From Bacteroidota bacterium (GTDB lineage: Bacteria > Bacteroidota > Bacteroidia > Palsa-965): DNA of 64,000 bases. The stretch is taken from the NCBI GenBank assembly GCA_016194975.1, contig JACQAM010000008.1, positions 124,001 to 188,000 of the forward strand, written 5' to 3'. Below the pieces are notes generated by a model. It was given only the letters and a program-made list of their open reading frames with translations. It searched no databases and was not told the DNA's origin. Position numbers and translations under genes: made by a program. Positions 8,006 through 15,931 of this stretch are shown here, piece by piece; position 1 is the stretch's first letter; every line of letters begins with the position of its first letter.

Positions 8006-10681
8006 TTAATAATCATCCGAATCATCCAGCTTATCATCACCTTTCTTTTTCTTCGCGGCATTGTCCTGTTCGAGAATGAATTTTCCGTTCGTTTCTTTTT
8101 TACGATCCTCTTTTTTATTCTTGTCTTTCGGATTCAGAGAATCATCTTTGAAAACGCCGAATTCATTATGAAGGATCTGCTTCAGATCTTCTTTCTGCTG
8201 GTGAAGATCATCTTTTATTCCTTCAACGGCTCCTTTTTTATCGTAACTCATATCGGGATTCCCGATGTAACCTTTCATGGAAATATAAAGCCGTGTGCGA
8301 TGTCCGCCGTCTTCGATCTCTTCTCCGAATTCTGAATTTTCTTTTTTTGCCGCTTTCACTTTTTTCGCATGCAGTTCATCCATGTCCACGATGAAATGAT
8401 AATCGACGTTGTTGTCGAAATCATGGGTGCCCGACATGGTAACGTTGATCGCGCTCGAGTTGATCTCCATTTTCGGAATGTCGATGATGCGATTTTTGAT
8501 CGTGATGTTGTTGTGAAGTTTCTGGAATTTCACATCGCGAAGATCTTCGAGTTTGATAAATTTCGACAACGCATCGAACGGAAGGAATTTAATGAGTTCT
8601 CCCTGCGTGATCGTAATGTCGGCATCGGTGTAAATTTTCCGTTCATTCACTTCAAGATCATTTCCCCACATGGAAGCAAAATTAACCTGCGAAGTAAGTT
8701 TTCCCCTCACATTGTTGTACGTGATCACGGTATCTTTTTCCTGGCCGAAATTTTCCATCTGGTAAAAAAGTTTGTACATGCTCACGTCTTTGATAGTTGC
8801 GTTACACGTAATGAGCAATGAATCGCCGAGCGAGCCGTCTATCATTCCGCTTCCGTCGAATGAGCCATCCATGGAATGAAAAGAAACGGGATCGGCAGTG
8901 AGGCGTTTTTTATTCATCACCAGATCGCCTGCCACATCATCGGCTTCAAATTTTCTGAAGATCACATGATGAATGGAAGTATTCAGATCGAAACGGATGC
9001 GTTCGGGAAGAAGGAGACGGTAAGAAGAATCTTTATCGGAAGAAGAATTCCGGGGTGCGCCATCTTCGAGCAATTTATTCAGGTCAAGATTTTTCGAAGA
9101 GAGATCTCCGCTTATATCCAGCACTTCTTTGTCAGTGAAAATATATCCGAGCAGATTTTTCACATTGCCGCTCATCACCAGGTCGCTTGATGCGGTGCGC
9201 GCAGCAAGATCGGAGATCGTCACATTATTCCCGTCGAACGAAAGATCGCCGTTAATGCTGTCCACTGCTTCTTTCGCACCTTTGAGTTTCACCGTCACCG
9301 AATGCATGCTGATCTTTCCGCCGGTCTGAAATTTTCTGAAATCGGAAATGGTAGGAACGCCGGAAGAAGGTTTTCCCGAAGCAGAGAAAGAAATATTTGT
9401 ATTACCTGAAATTTTTTCGATCGTATCGATCTGCAACAATGATTGTAATTCTTCAAGGTCAATAGCGCCATTGAGTTTAGCAGAAAATTCCGGCCTGGAA
9501 AAACCTTTCATGCTGAAGTTGCCGCTGAAATTACTTTTTGCAGACGAAGCGGAGAAAGAAGAAAGGCGGAATCCTTCATTTCCTTTTGCATTGGAAAAAT
9601 TTCCGGATAATGAAACGTCGTGTAGTGAAACACCGGAATTTTTTCTTGAAATGGTTCCTCCTGAACGAATTCCGAAATCTGCAGTCACATCAGGAACGGT
9701 TGTATCGCCGCACAACCCGTTCACTTTTCCATTGAGATAAAATTCTCCGCTGCTTTCGAAGTCGCACACGCATTGCGCGTAGGAAGCGGGCAGGAGCGAG
9801 AGCGCGGAAGGAAGATCAATGTCTTCACCTTTCACGGCGAGATCGAGCCGGTAATTTTTCCCGACTTGTTTTGCATTACCGGAAATTCCCACATTGAAAT
9901 CTTCAATGGAAAGTTTTGCTTTGCTGATGGAAAAATTGCTTGTCGCGTTGTTCACTTCCATGGAAATGCTGAGTGTGCCGTGCTTCTTTCTGAAATAAGA
10001 AGTTTTTCCCGACTGGATAGTATTCACAAAAAGATCGGCTTCTGTGCCAAAAATATATTTTTCTGTTCCGAAATTCCCGGTGAAACGGATGTCATTCACG
10101 GCAAGATCAAGTTGCTGTTTTGCTTTTTTGTCGTGGTAAATGAAATGCACATTCTCGAAATGAATATCATTCAATGCAAATGCAACATGCGACGTATCAT
10201 TCTTCACAGTATCTTTTTCTTCTTTCAGGAAATGATAATTGTCGTTTCCCTTTTCATCCACCCACAATTTCAGTTTTGCATCGCCCATGTAAATTTTTTT
10301 GATCACGTAGTTCTCGTGAAAAAGGTCCATGATGTTGAAGGCAAAGGAAATTTTTTTCGCGGTGAGCAATGTGTCGCGTTTCGAAGATTGTACCGCATCG
10401 AGCGCTGAAATATTGCTGAACACAACGGCCACATTGGGGAAACTGCTGATAATAGTTACATCAATATCCTGCGGCGCAACAAGAATCGTGGTATTCACGC
10501 GCTTGTTCACTTCGGCGATCATGTAACTTTTCACATCATCGCGGTAGATCCACAAAAGTGTAAGCAACAGAAGAATGAGAAAAAGAAAACCTCCGCCGGT
10601 CCACAAAAAAATCCGGAGTATTTTTTTCCACCAGCTTTTTCGCTGCGGAGCAACCGCGTTTTTATTTTCCTCTTCAACCAT
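8006..10681 (-). CDS. AsmA-like family protein (large envelope protein)
   Basis: Predicted inner-membrane-anchored periplasmic protein of 891 residues. A cytoplasmic basic lead, one membrane helix (about 24-47, GGGFLFLILLLLTLLWIY), then an AsmA N-terminal domain (AEVNKRVNTTILVAPQDIDV and SFPNVAVVFSNISA) and long beta-rich repeats ending in an AsmA C-terminal region with IDIPKMEINSSAINVTMSGT. Relatives (AsmA, TamB, YhdP) are proposed bridges for lipid transport across the periplasm. The tail is charged and low-complexity (KDKNKKEDRKKETNGK). The ATG at 10681 is preferred over a GTG four codons upstream. Lipid transport here is inference from the family. Confidence 0.85.
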   Translation of the reverse strand: MVEEENKNAVAPQRKSWWKKILRIFLWTGGGFLFLILLLLTLLWIYRDDVKSYMIAEVNKRVNTTILVAPQDIDVTIISSFPNVAVVFSNISALDAVQSSKRDTLLTAKKISFAFNIMDLFHENYVIKKIYMGDAKLKLWVDEKGNDNYHFLKEEKDTVKNDTSHVAFALNDIHFENVHFIYHDKKAKQQLDLAVNDIRFTGNFGTEKYIFGTEADLFVNTIQSGKTSYFRKKHGTLSISMEVNNATSNFSISKAKLSIEDFNVGISGNAKQVGKNYRLDLAVKGEDIDLPSALSLLPASYAQCVCDFESSGEFYLNGKVNGLCGDTTVPDVTADFGIRSGGTISRKNSGVSLHDVSLSGNFSNAKGNEGFRLSSFSASSAKSNFSGNFSMKGFSRPEFSAKLNGAIDLEELQSLLQIDTIEKISGNTNISFSASGKPSSGVPTISDFRKFQTGGKISMHSVTVKLKGAKEAVDSINGDLSFDGNNVTISDLAARTASSDLVMSGNVKNLLGYIFTDKEVLDISGDLSSKNLDLNKLLEDGAPRNSSSDKDSSYRLLLPERIRFDLNTSIHHVIFRKFEADDVAGDLVMNKKRLTADPVSFHSMDGSFDGSGMIDGSLGDSLLITCNATIKDVSMYKLFYQMENFGQEKDTVITYNNVRGKLTSQVNFASMWGNDLEVNERKIYTDADITITQGELIKFLPFDALSKFIKLEDLRDVKFQKLHNNITIKNRIIDIPKMEINSSAINVTMSGTHDFDNNVDYHFIVDMDELHAKKVKAAKKENSEFGEEIEDGGHRTRLYISMKGYIGNPDMSYDKKGAVEGIKDDLHQQKEDLKQILHNEFGVFKDDSLNPKDKNKKEDRKKETNGKFILEQDNAAKKKKGDDKLDDSDDY

Positions 10682-10782
10682 GTCGATCAACACGTAAAGT
10701 TAAAACGCCGGCCGCTGTGCTTTGGTATGATGATGCTAAAGGTTGTGAAACGGGAAATGTTAATAGGGTAATCTCCCCGCAA

Positions 10783-12429
10783 TTATTTTCGTCCTCTGGA
10801 ACGAGGATTTGCTTTCTTCACACCACCGACCTGCATTTTAAGAAAGCCGACTTCCTCCTGCGAAAGCATTCTCCACCTGCCGCGCGGAAGATTTTTTTTC
10901 GTGAGCCCCGCGTACACCACGCGATCGAGCGCGAGCACAATGTAACCGAGATGTTCGAACAAACGGCGAACGATCCTGTTGCGCCCCGAATGAAGAACAA
11001 GGCCGATCTCTTTTTTATCGGAACCATCACCGACGAAACTTAATTCATCGGCTTTGATGAATCCGTCTTCGAGTTCCACGCCTTTCACAATCGCGTCAAA
11101 ATCTTCGGTGCGCAGATTTTTATCGAGAGAAACGTGATAGATCTTCCGGATTCCGTAACGCGGATGCATCAATCGTGTTGCGAGATCTCCGTCGTTGGTG
11201 AGCAGGAGTAAACCTGTTGTCTGACGATCGAGGCGGCCAACCGGATAAATGCGTTCGCTGCCTGCGCCTTCCACAAGATGGAGAACGGTTTTTCTTTCCT
11301 GTGGATCGTCGGTGGTAGTGATGTAATCTTTCGGTTTGTTCAGCAGCACATACGCGAGCGATTCGCGGTGTAAGGGTTGATCGCCATAATGAACAACATC
11401 GCCTGAAGCAACTTTAGTTCCGAGTTCGGTGATGATCTTTCCGTTTATTTTAATTACTCCTGCGGTGATCAGATCATCGGCTTCACGGCGTGAACACAAA
11501 CCGGTATTCGCTATAAAACGATTGAGGCGGATGAGTTGATCGTCGGCAAATGCAACCGGTTTGATCTTCTTTTCACCCTGATCTTCTTTTTTCGAAGCGC
11601 CATGTTCGTCAATAAAATCTTTCGCTTCAGTATTGTCATCAAAAGTTTTCCAATCGTCACCGAGTTCTTCTTTTTTCTTATCGAGATCGGCTCTTCTTCT
11701 TCCCGGGCGATTGCCATACGGTTTGTCTCTGAAAACGCGGCGCTCTCCCCGCTCATGATTGAAGGAATCTTCTTCGGGCTTTTCAAAATTTCTTTTTTCC
11801 CCGAACGGTTTTCTTTCGCCTCGGTCGTCATCACGTTTGCGGAAAGGTTTGTCGAAATTTCTTTTTTCCCCGAATGATTTTCTTTCGCCGCGATCGTCAT
11901 CACGTTTGCGGAAAGGTTTGTCGAAATTTCTTTTTTCCCCGAACGGTTTTCTTTCTCCGCGATCATCATCACGTTTGCGGAAAGGTTTGTCGAAATTTCT
12001 TTTTTCCCCGAACGGTTTTCTTTCGCCTCGGTCATCATCACGTTTGCGGAAGGGTTTGTCGAAATTTCTTTTTTCCCCGAATGGTTTTCTTTCTCCGCGA
12101 TCGTCATCACGTTTGCGGAAGGGTTTGTCGGAATTTCTTTTTTCCCCAAATGGTTTTCTTTCGCCTCGGTCATCATCACGTTTGCGGAAAGGTTTGTCGA
12201 AATTTCTTTTTTCTCCAAAAGATTTTCTTTCGCCGACGGATTTCCCATCGTTGAATCTTCTGCGTGGCGTGTGTTCCGAAGATCTGCCGGAGGAACGATT
12301 GAATTCTCCATCACGATTTTCTTCGCCTGCATCTTTACGGTGTCCTTTCTTTTTCCCTGAGAATTTTTTTCCCGGGAATTTCCTGTTATTATTTTTTCCG
12401 AACGGACGTTTTCCCCCTTGATTTTCCAT
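10783..12429 (-). CDS. RNA pseudouridine synthase (RsuA/RluB type) with long repeat tail
   Basis: Converts uridine to pseudouridine in rRNA. The C-terminal half is canonical: S4 RNA-binding domain (about 298-345, RLNRFIANTGLCSRREADDL), then the catalytic domain with VGRLDRQTTGLLLLTNDG (catalytic Asp401) and HSGRNRIVRRLFEHLGY. The N-terminal 290 residues are unusual: highly charged, with six near-identical 23-residue units (GERKPFGEKRNFD then KPFRKRDDDR) plus a partial seventh at residues 66-215. This part is probably disordered and RNA-binding. The ATG at 12429 is chosen because a promoter -7 box covers an upstream TTG start. RluB-type or RsuA-type target cannot be separated. Confidence 0.93.
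   Translation of the reverse strand: MENQGGKRPFGKNNNRKFPGKKFSGKKKGHRKDAGEENRDGEFNRSSGRSSEHTPRRRFNDGKSVGERKSFGEKRNFDKPFRKRDDDRGERKPFGEKRNSDKPFRKRDDDRGERKPFGEKRNFDKPFRKRDDDRGERKPFGEKRNFDKPFRKRDDDRGERKPFGEKRNFDKPFRKRDDDRGERKSFGEKRNFDKPFRKRDDDRGERKPFGEKRNFEKPEEDSFNHERGERRVFRDKPYGNRPGRRRADLDKKKEELGDDWKTFDDNTEAKDFIDEHGASKKEDQGEKKIKPVAFADDQLIRLNRFIANTGLCSRREADDLITAGVIKINGKIITELGTKVASGDVVHYGDQPLHRESLAYVLLNKPKDYITTTDDPQERKTVLHLVEGAGSERIYPVGRLDRQTTGLLLLTNDGDLATRLMHPRYGIRKIYHVSLDKNLRTEDFDAIVKGVELEDGFIKADELSFVGDGSDKKEIGLVLHSGRNRIVRRLFEHLGYIVLALDRVVYAGLTKKNLPRGRWRMLSQEEVGFLKMQVGGVKKANPRSRGRK
11785..12234 (-). repeat. 69-bp in-frame tandem repeat inside the pseudouridine synthase gene
   Basis: Six full units and a partial one, period exactly 69 bases (23 codons), differing mostly at single synonymous or conservative positions (KPF/KSF, NFD/NSD). 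Because the period is a multiple of three, other frames also stay open here and give false long reading frames on both strands. Confidence 0.93.
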
Positions 12430-12447
12430 TGATAAATATTTAGGGTG

Positions 12448-12455
12448 CAAAGGTA
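12448..12455 (-). promoter_or_regulatory. Probable -7 promoter box of the pseudouridine synthase gene
   Basis: TACCTTTG on the minus strand fits TAnnTTTG. The predicted RNA would start about ten bases before the ATG at 12429. No good -33 TTG is seen at the right distance, so this is moderate evidence. Confidence 0.45.
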
Positions 12456-12501
12456 ACCTAAAAGAAGGCGCTGGCAGGAGAACAGAAAATGTAAAAAGAA
12501 A

Positions 12502-15246
12502 TTATTTCACCACACTTTTATTCACCACATCAATTCCATCGGTTATTCTCACAAAGTAAACCGACCTGCTCCAGGAAGAAGTATTGATGGAATAACGGAA
12601 TTCCTCCGGCAATCCTGATTCATGAAACATAAATTTCCCATCGGCAGAAAAAACTTCGATTGAAACAGGTCCGGCACCGTGCGCGTAATTCAATTCGAGT
12701 ATGTCGTTATTGATGGAGGCATTTGCAAGCAGGGAAGTATTTGTTTCGCATCCTGTGGAATTAACGGCTATGATCGAACTGAACGTGAATGCGCCATTAA
12801 AATCTGTTTGACGAATGCGATAATATTTTTCACCGGGTAAATCATCTTTGTCAATGAAAGAATAATGGAGAACTGAAGAACTGTTTCCCGCACCATCGAC
12901 CGTTCCGATAGCAACAAAGTTATTTTCATCAACAGAACGCTCTACGGTAAAAAAGTCGTTGTTGGTTTCCGAGGCAGTACTCCAATTGAGAAGAACCGAA
13001 TTTCCATTGCACATTCCATCGAATTTCAGAATTTCGATTGGCAGGGCAATGGGAATTAAACCGATGGTGAACGGACTGAAATAAGAAACAGGAGCAGCAG
13101 AGGTAACTGTACCTGCAGCAGTTGTTCCTGTATTTCCACCGTTGCCTTCATCCTGCCAGATGTTGGTGTTGCCAAGATCGAAGTGGGCAACACGAGTATC
13201 CGTGATGGTGGTAATTGCGGGACAGGAATTGGCATCCCAGGTTAACGTTAGTGTTTTACTTTCTGTTCCTGCATTACGCGTCAATATCCAGTACTCACAG
13301 GCAGAAATAGAACCAAGGGTAGGCGCCAGATTATTATTGTAAACAACCTGCGGATTGGCGTAAAAATATTCGCAGGTAAAATCACAAACAGGAGCTGGTG
13401 TTGAAAGAATAATATCATTGATCGCAAAAGAATTGTCGTTGCCGGCGGCGTCATCATCATTTCTCCAACCATAGCGTAAGCGGAAACCGGGAATATTTTC
13501 TGCTGCAACAGGAAGGACAACAGAATAGGTAGCCCATAATCCCTGGTGAAAATTATCGCAGGGGCCGCCACAACAACTTGTCTGTGGCATAGGGTTCACC
13601 AGCGAAATCCAGCTCGCACCATTATTCACACTGTAATCCACCCAACCATAATCAATTCCTGCCTGGCCGAAATGAAGGTAATTGAAGGAAAGAGTAATGT
13701 TGGTTTTTCCCAGTGTAGAAATAGTTGGCGAAACAACCATTGTGTTTGTATTGGTTCCTCCGCCCCAACCCGGCCCGAGAATATCGCAATAGCCGCCTGC
13801 ATCATAAGAAGCGCCAAGATCACCCGAAGTAGTACTGCCGATATGCAAAGTTGCATTTGCAGCGCAGCCGGTACCGCATGCACCACTTGCATTTCCGTTT
13901 TCTTTACAACTCACATACCACACATTATATTCAGGAATTTGTCCGCAATTATCGGTAGCAGGATTATTTGAATTGTCAATGGCCCACGCACCATTACCAG
14001 TGTTTACGCCATTTGCCGTGCACGCATTCGTACATCCATTGTTGAATGTTTCTGTCCAGAAGGGTCCGCCTAAACTGCCAGAGTAAGAAAGCGCCTGGTA
14101 GTCGGCATTTTTTCCAACAGGAAAAGTGAAAGCAGAAAGCCCAACGTAGCGTACCGGGCCATTTACAAAACTTGAATTGTTCGCTCCTGTCACAGATCCG
14201 GTTGATGCAATAGTGAGAAGATTAGCAGCAGAAGTATTGATCAATCCACTGGTGAATGTCATTACATTATCAATGGTCATTGACCTGCTCAGCGTAACAC
14301 TGTTTGAACTTTTGTTCAATTGACAATCATAAACACTCAGCGCACCTGCGCCGCTCACCGTTTGTGCATTTCCACCGGAGAAAATCAGTCGTCTCGCATT
14401 CCCTCCGGAATAAGTAATGCTTCCGGACACAGTAAGATTTCCCTGCAAATTGATTCCTGTTCCAAGATTCCGCAAAAAAGATCCGGTGCGAACAGTGAGA
14501 TTTCCCTGTACTTGAGTTTCTGTTGCATTCGTATTATTGATTGTAAAATCAAGCGTGCTTGTTCCCGCTCCACCCACATCAAGATTTCCTTTCACAGTTA
14601 CATAAGCAGTATTGCCAGTGAAAGCAGAAGTGACGGTGGACATGGTCCATGTGCCTGCCACATTATTTTCAAGAGTGAGATTAGGATAAACAGAACCGGT
14701 GGCAGGACTCGTGGATGAAAGCGGAATACTCACTGCAGTATTTCTTCGGATGATCCAGTTTGATGTTGCAGGAATGGTGGCGATTCCTCCCTGGTAATTC
14801 AGTTGCCAGTTGTTGGAAGAAGTATTTGTTGTTTTAATTAATGTTCCATTCGCGCCCATAGTCCATGTTGCACCCGCTGTCCATGCAGGGGTTGCAGCCG
14901 ATGATTCTGTAAATGTTCCGTTGATCGTGAAGTCAGTTCCTGCTCCATTGGCGATCGTCAATGTTCCTGCGGTAAGCGCGAGAAATCCTGAGGCATTGAT
15001 CACCACCTGGTCAACGCTGACGTTAGCATTGATCGTAACCGTATGTGTTGCCAAAATTGTTATGACCCCATTAGCACTTGTGGGAGCAGCGCCGGCGGCA
15101 ACCCATGATGCCCCATTCCATGTTTGCCAGGTTCCGGCAGCACTCCACAAACCTGTACCTGCCGATTGATAATCGCCGACCGCCTGCGCGAAAAATTTAT
15201 TGGCGCAGCAGCATAACAAAAGAAACAGGAGAACGTGGCGTTTCAT
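12502..15246 (-). CDS. Large T9SS cargo protein, type A sorting domain
   Basis: Predicted secreted or surface-attached protein, 914 residues, probably adhesive or structural. Signal peptide MKRHVLLFLLLCCCANKFFA. Residues about 20-330 form Thr/Asn/Gly-rich beta-strand repeats of beta-helix style (GLWSAAGTWQTWNGASW, then VVINASGFLALTAGTLTIAN). A Cys-rich middle domain follows (CTNACTANGV..., SFNYLHFGQAGIDYGWVDYS), resembling MAM/jelly-roll ectodomains. Then comes the LPIEILKFDGMCNGNSVLLN module common before sorting domains, and a C-terminal type A sorting domain (VEVFSADGKFM-like, SVYFVRITDG). An upstream ATG at 15288 would mask the signal peptide. Ligand unknown. Confidence 0.86.
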   Translation of the reverse strand: MKRHVLLFLLLCCCANKFFAQAVGDYQSAGTGLWSAAGTWQTWNGASWVAAGAAPTSANGVITILATHTVTINANVSVDQVVINASGFLALTAGTLTIANGAGTDFTINGTFTESSAATPAWTAGATWTMGANGTLIKTTNTSSNNWQLNYQGGIATIPATSNWIIRRNTAVSIPLSSTSPATGSVYPNLTLENNVAGTWTMSTVTSAFTGNTAYVTVKGNLDVGGAGTSTLDFTINNTNATETQVQGNLTVRTGSFLRNLGTGINLQGNLTVSGSITYSGGNARRLIFSGGNAQTVSGAGALSVYDCQLNKSSNSVTLSRSMTIDNVMTFTSGLINTSAANLLTIASTGSVTGANNSSFVNGPVRYVGLSAFTFPVGKNADYQALSYSGSLGGPFWTETFNNGCTNACTANGVNTGNGAWAIDNSNNPATDNCGQIPEYNVWYVSCKENGNASGACGTGCAANATLHIGSTTSGDLGASYDAGGYCDILGPGWGGGTNTNTMVVSPTISTLGKTNITLSFNYLHFGQAGIDYGWVDYSVNNGASWISLVNPMPQTSCCGGPCDNFHQGLWATYSVVLPVAAENIPGFRLRYGWRNDDDAAGNDNSFAINDIILSTPAPVCDFTCEYFYANPQVVYNNNLAPTLGSISACEYWILTRNAGTESKTLTLTWDANSCPAITTITDTRVAHFDLGNTNIWQDEGNGGNTGTTAAGTVTSAAPVSYFSPFTIGLIPIALPIEILKFDGMCNGNSVLLNWSTASETNNDFFTVERSVDENNFVAIGTVDGAGNSSSVLHYSFIDKDDLPGEKYYRIRQTDFNGAFTFSSIIAVNSTGCETNTSLLANASINNDILELNYAHGAGPVSIEVFSADGKFMFHESGLPEEFRYSINTSSWSRSVYFVRITDGIDVVNKSVVK

Positions 15247-15335
15247 TACAGGGGAAAATAAAAGTAAAGAAGCAAAAGCAGAAATCAAATTCTTTCATCG
15301 AAAAGATGAACAGTTTCTAAGAAACCAATGATTTT

Positions 15336-15914
15336 TTACTTCTTCATCGCAGTAATATACTTTCCCACAACATCAAATTCGAGATTCACGTGATCTCCTT
15401 TTTCCAGGTTATGGAAATTGGTGTGTTTGAATGTGAATGGAATGATGGCGACAGAAAATTCATTTTCCGAAGGATCAACAACTGTAAGACTGACTCCATT
15501 CACACAAATGCTTCCTTTTGACACAACTATTCCCGCCCCGCGATCAAAACGAAAACGGAAAAGATGACTGCCGTTATCCTGATTTATTGAAATGCATTCT
15601 GCTGTAGCATCTGCGTGGCCCTGCACAATGTGCCCGTCGAGACGATCTCCCACTTTCATACTGCGCTCTAAATTTATTTCATCGCCCGCTTTCCATTCAC
15701 CGAGATTGGTTTTCCGCAGTGTTTCTCCGATCACAGTCACCGTGTAATGATCCTTCTTCACATCGGTAACAGTAAGACAAACTCCATTGTGCGCAATACT
15801 CTGATCGACGCGCAGTTCATTGAGAAAAGAAACACCGACGTAGAAAATTTTATTTCCTCCATCCGTTTTCACGGAACTGATTTTTCCAGTGGTCTCAACG
15901 ATACCGGTGAACAT
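15336..15914 (-). CDS. ribE: Riboflavin synthase, alpha chain
   Basis: Makes riboflavin from two 6,7-dimethyl-8-ribityllumazine molecules; 192 residues, normal size. Two repeated lumazine-binding barrels: the first starts MFTGIVETTGKISS with the segment IAHNGVCLTVTDV, the second has GHIVQGHADATAECISI and SKGSICVNGVSLTVVD. A C-terminal helix for trimer contact follows (FHNLEKGDHVNLEFDVVGKY). It lies 17 bases after the gliding-type gene on the same strand, so it may ride on that transcript. No FMN-riboswitch-like leader was seen; other rib genes are not in the window. Confidence 0.97.
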   Translation of the reverse strand: MFTGIVETTGKISSVKTDGGNKIFYVGVSFLNELRVDQSIAHNGVCLTVTDVKKDHYTVTVIGETLRKTNLGEWKAGDEINLERSMKVGDRLDGHIVQGHADATAECISINQDNGSHLFRFRFDRGAGIVVSKGSICVNGVSLTVVDPSENEFSVAIIPFTFKHTNFHNLEKGDHVNLEFDVVGKYITAMKK

Positions 15915-15931
15915 AAATTTTCAGAATCAGA

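Noticed and set aside
11511-12332. Long minus-strand frame (273 codons) and plus-strand frames over the pseudouridine synthase repeat
   Set aside because: The 69-base period keeps several frames open at once. Only the frame ending in S4 and catalytic domains shows a known protein.
15915-15931. Search for an FMN riboswitch before ribE
   Set aside because: Only 17 bases separate ribE from the upstream gene; there is no room for the aptamer.
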